NCBI RefSeq assembly: GCF_014236655.1
Contig: NZ_JACMYG010000019.1
Coordinates: 43,751-107,750, forward strand
DNA from: Pseudomonas kielensis
GTDB taxonomy: Bacteria > Pseudomonadota > Gammaproteobacteria > Pseudomonadales > Pseudomonadaceae
Reading direction: 5' to 3'
DNA length: 64,000 bases
Part shown: positions 35,652 through 44,622 of the stretch, in pieces
How the letters are laid out: every line of letters starts with the position of its first letter
Position numbering within the stretch: position 1 is the stretch's first letter
Position numbers and translations under genes: made by a program
The notes under the pieces: generated by a model
What the model saw: only the letters and a program-made list of their open reading frames with translations
Told to the model about the DNA's origin: nothing
Databases searched by the model: none

Positions 35652-36350
35652 TCAGTTGTCTTCTTTGCCCAGCCAGCGATAGACCACGCCGCCAATCACC
35701 GCGCCCAGCAGCGGCGCCAGCCAGAACAGCCACAGTTGCTGGATCGCCCAGCCGCCGACAATCAGCGCCGGTCCGGTGCTGCGTGCCGGGTTGACTGAGG
35801 TGTTGGTGACCGGGATCGAGATCAGGTGAATCAGGGTCAGTGCCAGGCCGATGGCGATCGGAGCAAAGCCTGCGGGGGCACGTTTGTCGGTGGCACCGAG
35901 GATGATCAGGATGAACATCGCGGTCATCACCAGTTCCGTGACAAACCCTGCGGCCATCGAGTAGCCGCCGGGGGAGTGCTCACCGTAGCCGTTGGAAGCC
36001 AGGCCGCTGGCCAGCTCGAAGCCGGGTTTGCCACTGGCGATGAAGTAGAGCAGGGCCGCGGCGATGATGCCGCCGAGCACCTGGGCGATGACGTAGGCCG
36101 GCAGCTCCTTGGCCGGGAAGCGCCCGCCGACCACCAGTCCGAGGGATACCGCCGGGTTGAGGTGGCAACCGGAGATGTGGCCGATGGCAAAGGCCATGGT
36201 CAGCACCGTCAGGCCAAACGCCAGGGACACCCCCAGCAGGCCGATGCCCACCTCGGGAAAACCCGCCGCCAGCACCGCACTGCCGCAACCACCCAACACC
36301 AGCCAGAACGTACCTACCAACTCTGTAGCCGATCGTTTTAACAGAGACAT
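35652..36350 (-). CDS. aqpZ: Aquaporin Z
   Basis: A protein of 232 residues with six membrane helices and two half-helices. The NPA motifs are NPAVS at 65-69 and NPARS in the second half. Aromatic/arginine filter residues (AIGHISGCHLNPA) fit a water channel. It facilitates water movement through the inner membrane. Upstream extension to 36563 is rejected because it contains the leader and REP area. Confidence 0.94.
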   Translation of the reverse strand: MSLLKRSATELVGTFWLVLGGCGSAVLAAGFPEVGIGLLGVSLAFGLTVLTMAFAIGHISGCHLNPAVSLGLVVGGRFPAKELPAYVIAQVLGGIIAAALLYFIASGKPGFELASGLASNGYGEHSPGGYSMAAGFVTELVMTAMFILIILGATDKRAPAGFAPIAIGLALTLIHLISIPVTNTSVNPARSTGPALIVGGWAIQQLWLFWLAPLLGAVIGGVVYRWLGKEDN

Positions 36351-36525
36351 GAGAGTGTGCCCTTTCGAGTTAACGCTGCCGTGTGCCTCTGCAGATGGAC
36401 TACAGAACCATCTCCAGAACCTTTGCTGAGTGAAGCAGGATTTTTCTGGAATGCCAGTTCGGGGGAGCGTCAGAGGCCCTGAGCGAGGGGCTCTGGGGGC
36501 TCGTGGGGGCATATCGAGCAGCCTT

Positions 36526-36626
36526 TGTGGGAGCGAGCCTGCTCGCGAAAAGCCAGAGAGCACGACGGGGTGTCAGGCCACGGGCGTCATCATTGATGAC
36601 CATCGCGAGCAGACTCCGCTCGCTAC
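36526..36626. repeat. REPIN: inverted pair of REP sequences
   Basis: Left REP (36526-36549, TGTGGGAGCGAGCCTGCTCGCGA) and right REP (36601-36626, inverted, CATCGCGAGCAGACTCCGCTCGC) face each other across about 50 bases. The right copy has diverged (GACTCCGC for GGCTCGC). It lies between aqpZ and the ABC transporter gene. Confidence 0.7.
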
Positions 36627-36630
36627 GATT

Positions 36631-38463
36631 TCAATCGATGCCGACAAAACCACCGGTCTGGTGCTGCCACAGGCGTGCATACAGTCCTCCGTGGGCGAGC
36701 AATTGGGCGTGGCTGCCGCTTTCGGCGATCTGGCCGTTTTCCAGGACCACCAGGCGGTCCATGCGGGCGATGGTGGAGAGGCGGTGGGCGATGGCGATCA
36801 CGGTCTTGCCCTGCATCAGGGTTTCCAGGCTTTCCTGGATCGCGGCTTCGACTTCCGAGTCCAGGGCTGAGGTCGCTTCGTCCATGATCAGGATCGGGGC
36901 GTCCTTGAGCAGCACCCGGGCGATGGCGATCCGCTGGCGCTGGCCGCCGGACAGTTTCACCCCGCGTTCACCGACGTGGGCATCGAAGCCGGTGCGCCCT
37001 TCGGCGTCGGACAGCAGCGGGATGAATTCATCGGCCCGGGCCTTGTGCGCCGCTTCCCAGAGTTCGGCGTCGGTGGCGTCGGGTTTGCCGTAGAGCAGGT
37101 TGTCGCGGATCGAGCGGTGCAGCAGCGAGGTGTCCTGGGTGATCATGCCAATGCGCTCGCGCAGGCTTTCCTGGGCGACGTGGGCGATGTTCTGGCCGTC
37201 GATCAGGATCTGTCCGCCCTGCACGTCGTACAGGCGCAGCAGCAGGTTGACCAGGGTCGATTTACCCGCGCCCGAAGGGCCGATCAGGCCGATCTTCTCA
37301 CCGGGCTTGATGACCAGGTTGAGGTCGCTGATGATTCCGCTTTTTTTGCCGTAGTGGAACGCCACATGCTCGAAGCGCACTTCGCCACGCGTCACTTCCA
37401 GGCGGGGCGCCGGTTCGCGGTCGGTCACGCTGATTGGCTGGGCGATGGTCTGCAGGCCGTCCTGGACCATGCCGATGTTTTCGAAAATGCCGTTGACCAC
37501 CCACATGATCCAGCCCGACATGTTGACGATGCGGATCACCAGGCCGGTGGCCAGGGCAATCGCTCCCACCGAGATCAGCGACTGGGTCCACAGCCACAAC
37601 GCCAGGCCGGTGGTGCCGACGATCAACAGGCCGTTCATGGTGGTGATGACGACGTCCATGCTGGTGACCACACGGCCGGCCAACTGGGATTTTTCGGTCT
37701 GTTCCGCGATGGCCTCGCGGGCGTACTGCTGTTCGAAGTTGGTGTGGGCAAACAGCTTGAGGGTGGTGATGTTGGTGTAGCCGTCGACGATCCGCCCCAT
37801 GAGTTTGGAGCGGGCATCGGACGACACCACCGAGCGCTCCTTGACCCTGGGGACGAAGTAACAGAGCGCGGCGATGTAGGCGGCGATCCAGGTCAGCAAC
37901 GGGATCATCAGGCGCCAGTCGGCCTCGGCGAACAGCACCAGCGAGCTGATGGCATAGATCAGCACATGCCACAGCGCATCCACGGCCTGCACTGCAGAGT
38001 CGCGCAATGAGTTGCCGGTTTGCATGATGCGCTGGGCGATGCGTCCGGCGAAGTCGTTCTGGAAGAAATTCAGGCTCTGCTTGAGCACGTAGCTGTGGTT
38101 CTGCCAGCGGATCATGCTGGTCATGCCGGGGCTCAGGGTCTGGTGCACCAGCAGGTCGTGCAGGCCGACAAACACCGGCCGCAGAATCAGGGCCACCACG
38201 GCCATCCAGGCCAGCTCGGCACCGTGCACCTTGAAAAAGTCGGCATTCGGCGTGCCCTGGGCGAGGTCGATGATCCGGCTCAGGTAGCTGAACAGCGCCA
38301 CCTCGACCAACGCGGCAAACAGGCCCACCACCAGCAACGCGACGAAGCTGGGCCAGACTTGGCGCAGGTAATAGGTATAGAAGGGCAGCACCCGGTCGGG
38401 CGGGGCCGCTGTCGGGGCTTCACGGAAGATGTCGATGAGTTTTTCGAAGCGGCGATAGAGCAT
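36631..38463 (-). CDS. ABC transporter, fused permease and ATP-binding protein
   Basis: A protein of 610 residues: a six-helix exporter domain (residues ~40-330) followed by an ATPase. Walker A is GPSGAGKS, the signature is LSGGQRQRIAIAR, Walker B is ILIMDEATSALDSE and the H-loop is AIAHRLST, all intact. An MsbA/type-I exporter half-transporter, likely a homodimer; the substrate is not determinable. It stands alone between aqpZ and ppiA. Confidence 0.92.
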   Translation of the reverse strand: MLYRRFEKLIDIFREAPTAAPPDRVLPFYTYYLRQVWPSFVALLVVGLFAALVEVALFSYLSRIIDLAQGTPNADFFKVHGAELAWMAVVALILRPVFVGLHDLLVHQTLSPGMTSMIRWQNHSYVLKQSLNFFQNDFAGRIAQRIMQTGNSLRDSAVQAVDALWHVLIYAISSLVLFAEADWRLMIPLLTWIAAYIAALCYFVPRVKERSVVSSDARSKLMGRIVDGYTNITTLKLFAHTNFEQQYAREAIAEQTEKSQLAGRVVTSMDVVITTMNGLLIVGTTGLALWLWTQSLISVGAIALATGLVIRIVNMSGWIMWVVNGIFENIGMVQDGLQTIAQPISVTDREPAPRLEVTRGEVRFEHVAFHYGKKSGIISDLNLVIKPGEKIGLIGPSGAGKSTLVNLLLRLYDVQGGQILIDGQNIAHVAQESLRERIGMITQDTSLLHRSIRDNLLYGKPDATDAELWEAAHKARADEFIPLLSDAEGRTGFDAHVGERGVKLSGGQRQRIAIARVLLKDAPILIMDEATSALDSEVEAAIQESLETLMQGKTVIAIAHRLSTIARMDRLVVLENGQIAESGSHAQLLAHGGLYARLWQHQTGGFVGID

Positions 38464-38550
38464 CAGTCAAACGCCCGCGTGCGGGCTCTCCTGTTTTGAT
38501 GCGAGCGGCGCGATCAACCATCCGCTGCCGCTCGGGACGCCCTGTACAGC

Positions 38551-39114
38551 TTAGTCGATGCGCTTGGCCGACTTGATCAGCACCGGGTCGATCGGCACGT
38601 TCTGCATGCCTTGTTTGGTGGTGGTTTGCGAGTTGACGATGATGTCGACGACGTCCATGCCCTTGACCACTTTGGCGAAGACCGCGTAGCCGGCATCGCG
38701 GCCCGGGTTGAGGAAGTCGTTGTCGGCAACGTTGATGAAGAACTGGCTGGTGGCCGAGTTCGGATTGGACGTGCGGGCCATCGACAGGGTGCCACGTACG
38801 TTGTGCAGGCCGTTGCTGGCTTCGTTCTTGATCGGTGCCTTGGTGTCTTTCTGCGCCATCTGTTGGGTGAAACCACCGCCCTGGACCATGAAGCCCGGGA
38901 TCACCCGGTGGAAAATGGTGTTGTTGTAGAAGCCGCTGTCGACGTACTCAAGGAAGTTCTTGGTACTGATCGGTGCCTTGACCGGGTCCAGTTCGATTTC
39001 GATCTGGCCGTTGGTGGTCTCCAGCAGTACGTGGGGAGCCTTGGTCGCTTCGGCGGCCATCAGGTTGGCGGCGAACAGTACGGTGCCGGCCACGAGGGCG
39101 ATTTTTTTCAGCAT
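38551..39114 (-). CDS. ppiA: Periplasmic peptidyl-prolyl cis-trans isomerase A
   Basis: A protein of 187 residues with a signal peptide (MLKKIALVAGTVLFAANLMA). The cyclophilin domain shows FHRVIPGFMVQGG (catalytic Arg in FHRV) and SMARTSNPNSATSQFFINV, then GYAVFAKVVKGMDVVD. It acts on prolyl bonds of periplasmic proteins. Four bases separate it from the hydrolase stop, so it is cotranscribed with that gene. Confidence 0.94.
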   Translation of the reverse strand: MLKKIALVAGTVLFAANLMAAEATKAPHVLLETTNGQIEIELDPVKAPISTKNFLEYVDSGFYNNTIFHRVIPGFMVQGGGFTQQMAQKDTKAPIKNEASNGLHNVRGTLSMARTSNPNSATSQFFINVADNDFLNPGRDAGYAVFAKVVKGMDVVDIIVNSQTTTKQGMQNVPIDPVLIKSAKRID

Positions 39115-39117
39115 GGG

Positions 39118-39921
39118 TCAGTGATCCTGGATAGTGGTGTCGACTGTGGTTAAAAACTCAAGCAGGGTTTGGTTGAAGCGGTGTGGCTGGTCCAGCGGGG
39201 TGGCGTGGCGGGAATCGTCGATCACCACCAGGCGCGCATCGGGCAGCAGTTTGACATAGGCCGCCTTGAGTGCCACCGGGGTGTAGTCGCGGTCGGCGCT
39301 GATGACCAGGGTTGGACAGGTCACTCGGGACAGTCGTTCCTCGACCCCCCAGCCAACAATGGCATTGAAGCTGGCGAGATAAGCACGTTTGTCGTTTTTT
39401 GCCCAGCGCTCGGCCATCTTTTGCCGCAGCCCGGCCTGGTCCGGCTTGGGGAACAGCTTGGCACCCAGGGCTTTGCCAATGGTGCCCAGGCTCAGCACGT
39501 GCATCAGGCTCCAGCGCTTGAACCATTGCCAATAATCATCGGCGCTGCGTAGCTTGACCTGGGGGGCGCTGTTGACGATGCACAGGCTCTTGAGCAGCGC
39601 CGGTTGATCCACTGCCAGCTGAAAGCCGATCATCCCGCCCATGGACAACCCCACCAGGTGGGCCGGGCCAAGGTTGAGGTGCTCGATCAAGGCCACCAGG
39701 TCGGCGCTGAAGCCGGCAATGCTGTAGCGCTCGCGGGGCTTGTCGGAACGGCCATGGCCGCGCACGTCGGGGACGATCACTCGGTAATGTGCCGCGAGCT
39801 GGGGAATCTGCTGCTCCCAGTCCAGGGTGCTCGACCCCAGTCCGTGCACCAGCAGCAACGGTGCACCGTGGCCATACTCCTCGTAGTGCAGGGTGCAACC
39901 TTCATGCTCGAAATAGGCCAT
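39118..39921 (-). CDS. Alpha/beta hydrolase
   Basis: A protein of 267 residues. The nucleophile Ser93 is in GLSMGG, the oxyanion segment is LLVHGLGSSTLDW, the acid Asp lies in VISADRDYTP (~218) and the His in DDSRHATPLDQP (~245). This is the short alpha/beta hydrolase type related to 3-oxoadipate enol-lactonase-like and lipase-like enzymes. Substrate unknown. It lies 14 bases after the LysR gene on the same strand. Confidence 0.85.
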   Translation of the reverse strand: MAYFEHEGCTLHYEEYGHGAPLLLVHGLGSSTLDWEQQIPQLAAHYRVIVPDVRGHGRSDKPRERYSIAGFSADLVALIEHLNLGPAHLVGLSMGGMIGFQLAVDQPALLKSLCIVNSAPQVKLRSADDYWQWFKRWSLMHVLSLGTIGKALGAKLFPKPDQAGLRQKMAERWAKNDKRAYLASFNAIVGWGVEERLSRVTCPTLVISADRDYTPVALKAAYVKLLPDARLVVIDDSRHATPLDQPHRFNQTLLEFLTTVDTTIQDH

Positions 39922-39935
39922 GGCGCAACTCCTTG

Positions 39936-40859
39936 TCAGGCTTGTTCTGGGGCGGCGAACGGGGCATCCAGCGGCGCGGTGTCGAAGGTGCGCAGCAGTT
40001 CGATGAGGATCTGCGTGGCCGGGCCCAAGGGTTTGTCCTTGTTCGAATAGAGATAGAAGCTAGGGTTGCGGCTGCCACCCTGGTCCAACGGTAGCAGCTT
40101 GAGCACGCCTTCCTTGAGTTCACGCTCGATCAGGTGCCGGGGCAGCCAGGCAAAACCCAGGCCGCTGCTGACGAAGGTCGCGGCGGTGGCCAGGCTGCCG
40201 ACGGTCCAGCGCTGCTCGGCACCCAGCCAGCCGACGTCGCGCGGTTGCTGCCGGCCGGAGTCGCGGATCACCACTTGCAACTGGCTTTCCAGGTCCTGGA
40301 AGTTCAACTCGCGGTTGAGCCGGTGCAAGGAGTGCTCGGGGTGGGCCACGGCGACAAATTCGACATCACTGAGCTCCGCCCCAAGGTAGCCGGGAATGCT
40401 GAACCCACAGATGGCCAGGTCGGCCACGCCTTCGAGCAGCACCTCCTCGACCCCGGACAGTACTTCTTCGCGCAGGCGCACGCGGCAACCCCGGCTTTGC
40501 GGCATGAACGCGGTGAGCGCGCGGACCAGCCGGGCACTGGGGTAGGCGGCGTCGACCACCAACCGCACCTCAGCCTCCCAGCCTTGCTCCATGTGGTGGG
40601 CCAGGTCTTCCAGTTGGCTGGCCTGTTTGACCAGTTGCCGCGAGCGCCGCAGCAGCACGCCACCGGCCTCGGTCAGCACGGCCTTGCGCCCGTCGATGCG
40701 CAGCAGCGGCACGCCGAGCTGGTCCTGCATGCGCGCCACGGTATAGCTGACGGACGATTGCGAGCGGTGCAGCACTTCGGCCGCCTGGGCGAATCCGCCG
40801 TGGTCGACCACGGCCTGCAGCGTGCGCCATTGATCAAGGGTCACGCGGGGCGCTTTCAT
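39936..40859 (-). CDS. LysR-family transcriptional regulator
   Basis: From the ATG at 40859 the protein is 307 residues. The winged helix-turn-helix is TLQAVVDHGGFAQAAEVLHRSQSSVSY, followed by the linker helix and effector domain. It leads a minus-strand run with the alpha/beta hydrolase and ppiA rather than lying divergent to a target, although a small secreted-protein gene starts 50 bases away on the other strand. Targets unknown. Confidence 0.88.
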   Translation of the reverse strand: MKAPRVTLDQWRTLQAVVDHGGFAQAAEVLHRSQSSVSYTVARMQDQLGVPLLRIDGRKAVLTEAGGVLLRRSRQLVKQASQLEDLAHHMEQGWEAEVRLVVDAAYPSARLVRALTAFMPQSRGCRVRLREEVLSGVEEVLLEGVADLAICGFSIPGYLGAELSDVEFVAVAHPEHSLHRLNRELNFQDLESQLQVVIRDSGRQQPRDVGWLGAEQRWTVGSLATAATFVSSGLGFAWLPRHLIERELKEGVLKLLPLDQGGSRNPSFYLYSNKDKPLGPATQILIELLRTFDTAPLDAPFAAPEQA

Positions 40860-40908
40860 GATGGGCTCCTCTTGTCCTAAGCTGGCGCCTTCCATTGGAG
40901 GCTGCCGA

Positions 40909-41223
40909 ATGAAAAAAATCTGTTGTGTGCTGCTGGCGATGTTGCCGTTGAGTGCGTTTGCCTATCCCATCGATGTCGAGAAACAACTCAATGGCCTGAA
41001 GATTGACTACACCACCTACGCCACTGACTACGACATGGGCTCCATCACCCTGAACAACTACGGCGATAAAGCCGCCGACTGCAAGGTGATCTTTCGCAAC
41101 GGTCCGGAGTCTCCGCGCACCCGCCGGGTCAGTATCGAGCCGGGGCGCAGCGCCGAGCTGTCGGCCAAGTTCAGCCGCAAGATCATCAAGCTCTACCTCA
41201 CGGTAACTTGCACCCCGAAATGA
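40909..41223 (+). CDS. Small secreted protein of unknown function
   Basis: A protein of 104 residues. The N-terminus MKKICCVLLAMLPLSAFA is a signal peptide ending at about Ala18. The mature part is beta-rich with two Cys (ADCKVIF and VTCTPK) that may form a disulfide. GGAGG seven bases upstream supports the ATG. Divergent from the LysR gene, so a possible target of it. Family not recognised. Confidence 0.7.
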   Translation: MKKICCVLLAMLPLSAFAYPIDVEKQLNGLKIDYTTYATDYDMGSITLNNYGDKAADCKVIFRNGPESPRTRRVSIEPGRSAELSAKFSRKIIKLYLTVTCTPK

Positions 41224-41373
41224 TCGGCTGCGGGACGAGGCGGTTGGGCATGCTTCGCTTATAAACGAATTTATTGATGGGTTGTAGCAGTTATTTGCGC
41301 TTTTTCATCGATATGACTCTGTTTACTCTCCACTCCATCGACTTACAGCATTCACCGATGGAGGCTACATCCC

Positions 41374-41973
41374 ATGTCCCGCGTTCTGATCATCGAAAGC
41401 AGTGCCCGCCAGCAAGACTCGGTATCCCGTCAACTGACCCAGACCTTTATCGAGCAGTGGCAGGCCGCACATCCGGCCGACTCGATCAGCGTCCGCGACC
41501 TGGCGAGCCAGCCGGTCCCGCACCTGGATGGCAATCTGCTGGGTGGCTGGATGAAGCCCGCCGAGCAGCGCACTGACATCGAACAGGCTTCGCTGGAACG
41601 TTCCAACCTGCTGACCGACGAACTGCTGGCCGACGATGTCCTGGTGCTGGCCGCGCCGATGTACAACTTCACGATCCCCAGCACCCTCAAGGCCTGGCTC
41701 GATCACGTGCTGCGCGCCGGGGTCACCTTCAAGTACACCGCAACCGGCCCGCAAGGCTTGCTCAGCGGCAAGCGCGCCTATGTGCTGACCGCTCGCGGCG
41801 GGATCTACGCCGGCAGCAGCAGCGATCACCAGGAACCCTACCTGCGCCAGGTCATGGCGTTCATCGGTATTCACGATGTCACCTTCATCCATGCCGAAGG
41901 CATGAACCTGGGTGGCGACTTCCAGGCCAAGGGCCTGGACCAGGCCAACGCCAAACTGGCTAAGGTCGCTTGA
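41374..41973 (+). CDS. azoR: FMN-dependent NADH-azoreductase
   Basis: A protein of 199 residues with the flavodoxin-like fold: SSARQQDSVSRQLT binds FMN phosphate, and APMYNFTIPSTLKAWLDHV is the family signature around residue 93. AzoR is a cytoplasmic homodimer that reduces quinones and azo compounds with NADH. Own transcript, ending at the T-run hairpin at 42082-42119. Confidence 0.92.
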   Translation: MSRVLIIESSARQQDSVSRQLTQTFIEQWQAAHPADSISVRDLASQPVPHLDGNLLGGWMKPAEQRTDIEQASLERSNLLTDELLADDVLVLAAPMYNFTIPSTLKAWLDHVLRAGVTFKYTATGPQGLLSGKRAYVLTARGGIYAGSSSDHQEPYLRQVMAFIGIHDVTFIHAEGMNLGGDFQAKGLDQANAKLAKVA

Positions 41974-42081
41974 TATGTTAATCGCCAGATAATCGCTGGG
42001 TGGTCTAGTGAGCTGGCGTACCCCTTCAAGGTTGCATGCGTATCGAACCTCCCTTTGCACTTGTTGCTCCTGAGTGCTCCC

Positions 42082-42119
42082 GCCCGATTGCACGCTTTAG
42101 CGAGATCGGGCTTTTTTTT
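42082..42119 (+). terminator. Rho-independent terminator
   Basis: GCCCGAT (42082-42088) and ATCGGGC (42105-42111) form the stem, with eight T following to 42119. It is 109 bases after the azoR stop, leaving an unusually long 3' tail that might contain a small RNA. Confidence 0.8.
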
Positions 42120-42253
42120 GCCCGCCATTTGCCCGCTGGCCAGTGTGTAGCGGTTGTGAGGGCCTGCTGGTTCCACAAAATTTGTGTTGGTTGGGTGTTC
42201 GCGATCAGCCCTAAAAACCGCTATCGTCGCCGCCATTGAAAAATGAGGCGAGC

Positions 42254-43120
42254 ATGGGCTATCTACTTTTTGTCACGCTGATCCAGGCGTTTTCCTTCAG
42301 CCTGATCGGCGAATACCTGGCCGGTCATGTCGACAGCTACTTTGCGGTGCTGGTGCGGGTGGTCCTGGCCGGGCTGGTGTTCATTCCGCTGACCCGCTGG
42401 CGCTCGGTAGAACCGGCGTTCATGCGCGGGATGCTGGTGATCGGCGCCTTGCAGTTCGGCGTGACCTACGTCTGCCTGTACCTGAGCTTTCGTGTGCTGA
42501 CGGTGCCGGAAGTGCTGCTGTTCACCGTCCTCACCCCCCTGCACGTGACCTTGATCGAAGACGCGCTGAATCGCCGCTTCAACCCCTGGGCACTGGTGGC
42601 AGCGCTGGTGGCGGTGCTGGGTGCCGCCGTGATCCGCTACGACCGCATCAGCCCGGACTTCCTCATGGGCTTCTTGCTGCTGCAACTGGCCAACTTCACC
42701 TTCGCCGCGGGGCAGGTGATGTACAAGCACCTGGTGGCGAGGTACCCCAGCGACCTGCCGCACTACCGACGGTTTGGCTACTTCTACCTGGGGGCCTTGC
42801 TGGTGGTGTTGCCGGCGTTCCTGTTGTTCGGCAAAAGCAACTTCCTGCCCGAAGCCCCGCTGCAATGGGCGGTGCTGCTGTTTCTTGGCCTGGTGTCCAC
42901 GGCGCTGGGCCTGTACTGGTGGAACAAGGGTGCCTGCCTGGTCAACGGCGGGACCCTGGCGGTCATGAACAACCTGCACGTGCCGGTGGGCTTGCTGCTC
43001 AACCTGCTGATCTGGAACCAGCATGAAGAACTGGGGCGGCTGCTGTTGGGCGGCCTGGTGATCGTGGCGGCGGTGTGGATCAGCCGGTTGGGCATTCGCC
43101 CACCGGCCAACGCCACCTGA
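42254..43120 (+). CDS. DMT-superfamily transporter (EamA family)
   Basis: From the ATG at 42254 (GAGG five bases upstream) the protein is 288 residues with ten hydrophobic segments in two repeats; MGYLLFVTLIQAFSFSLIGEYL and VLLFTVLTPLHVTLIEDALN are visible. Probable metabolite exporter; substrate unknown. It converges on the mechanosensitive channel gene. Confidence 0.82.
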   Translation: MGYLLFVTLIQAFSFSLIGEYLAGHVDSYFAVLVRVVLAGLVFIPLTRWRSVEPAFMRGMLVIGALQFGVTYVCLYLSFRVLTVPEVLLFTVLTPLHVTLIEDALNRRFNPWALVAALVAVLGAAVIRYDRISPDFLMGFLLLQLANFTFAAGQVMYKHLVARYPSDLPHYRRFGYFYLGALLVVLPAFLLFGKSNFLPEAPLQWAVLLFLGLVSTALGLYWWNKGACLVNGGTLAVMNNLHVPVGLLLNLLIWNQHEELGRLLLGGLVIVAAVWISRLGIRPPANAT

Positions 43121-43129
43121 GGTTGGGCA

Positions 43130-44428
43130 TTACCCCCGCTGTTGTTCCAGCGGCGCGATGTGACTGGCCCCCAGCACCGCCGGCAGGATCCCGGCCCGCA
43201 GGTCGTTGCCGCTGGGTTGCTGGTACAGGCTCAGGCCAAAATCCGGCAGCACTGCCAGCAGGTAGTCGAAGATGTCGCCCTGGATGCGCTCGTAATCGGC
43301 CCAGGCGGTGGTGCTGGTAAAGCAATAGATTTCCAGCGGCACGCCTTGGGCAGTGGTCTGCATCTGGCGGACCATGCAGGTCATGTTCGGCTGGATATGC
43401 GCATGGCTCTTCAGGTAGGCCAGCGCGTAGGCGCGGAAGGTGCCGATGTTGGTCATCCGCCGGCGGTTGGCTGACATCACCGCGACGTTGCCCTGGGCCT
43501 CGTTCCAGGCCTTGAGTTCGGCCTGCTTGCGCGTCATGTAGTCGGTGAGCAGGTGGATATTGCTCAAGCGCTGCTCTTCGTCATCGGTGATGAAACGCAC
43601 GCCGCTGGCATCGATGAACAGGCTGCGCTTGATCCTACGCCCGCCGGCGGCCTGCATGCCGCGCCAGTTCTTGAAAGACTCTGACATCAGGCGCCAGGTC
43701 GGGATCGAGACGATGGTCTTGTCGAAGTTCTGCACCTTGACCGTGTGCAGGGTGATGTCCACCACATCGCCATCGGCCCCCACCTGAGGCATTTCAATCC
43801 AGTCGCCGACCCGCAGCATGTCGTTGCTGGTCAGTTGCACACTGGCGACGAATGACAGCAGGGTGTCCTTGTAGACCAACAAAATCACCGCCGACATGGC
43901 GCCCAGGCCCGACAGCAGCAGCAATGGCGAGCGGTCGATCAGGGTCGCGACGATGATGATCGCGCCGAAGATGAACAGCACCATTTTCGCCAGTTGCACA
44001 TAGCCTTTGATCGAGCGGGTCCGGGCGTGTTCGGTGCGCGCGTAGATGTCCAGCAGGGCATTGAGCAGGGCGCTGATGGCCAGCACGAGGAACAGGATGG
44101 TGAACGCCAGGGCCACGTTGTCGAGAAAATTGCGGGTGATCTTGTTCAGTTCAGGGATCAGGTTGAGGCCGAACTGAACCACCAGTGACGGCGTCATCTG
44201 GGCCAGGCGGTGGAACACCTTGTTGTTGAGCAAGTCATTGAGCCAATGCATAGCCGGTTGCCGACCGAGCAATTTGACGGCGTGCAGGATTAGGTAGCGC
44301 GCCACTCGTCCGACGACCAGCGCTACCGCCAGCAATATCAGCAACGCCAGGGCGGAGTACACGCGTGGGTGTTGCTCCAGCGCGGTCCAGAGTTCTTGGG
44401 TATTGAGCCAGAGCTGTGTGAGATCCAT
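43130..44428 (-). CDS. ybdG: MscS-family mechanosensitive channel, YbdG type
   Basis: A protein of 432 residues. Five N-terminal membrane helices precede the pore-lining region and a cytoplasmic beta/alpha domain. The strings NFDKTIVSIPTWRLMSESFKNWRG and GGRRIKRSLFID match YbdG/MscM-type channels. It should release solutes when membrane tension rises after hypo-osmotic shock. Divergent from the helicase gene. Confidence 0.88.
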   Translation of the reverse strand: MDLTQLWLNTQELWTALEQHPRVYSALALLILLAVALVVGRVARYLILHAVKLLGRQPAMHWLNDLLNNKVFHRLAQMTPSLVVQFGLNLIPELNKITRNFLDNVALAFTILFLVLAISALLNALLDIYARTEHARTRSIKGYVQLAKMVLFIFGAIIIVATLIDRSPLLLLSGLGAMSAVILLVYKDTLLSFVASVQLTSNDMLRVGDWIEMPQVGADGDVVDITLHTVKVQNFDKTIVSIPTWRLMSESFKNWRGMQAAGGRRIKRSLFIDASGVRFITDDEEQRLSNIHLLTDYMTRKQAELKAWNEAQGNVAVMSANRRRMTNIGTFRAYALAYLKSHAHIQPNMTCMVRQMQTTAQGVPLEIYCFTSTTAWADYERIQGDIFDYLLAVLPDFGLSLYQQPSGNDLRAGILPAVLGASHIAPLEQQRG

Positions 44429-44622
44429 AAGCTAAAACGATTCTTCTGTAGGACAGGACGGGGCCGATTAGAGCATTTAAGCGGTGTCGGGTTTGGTTTT
44501 GCGACAAAACAGCTAACAAAATACCCACTGTTTGCGACCGTTTGCATAAAGAAACTCGGCCTGAGCGCTCGAAACCGGTACCCTATGCAGCTGTTTTTTT
44601 GCATTTCTTCGAGGTAGCACCC

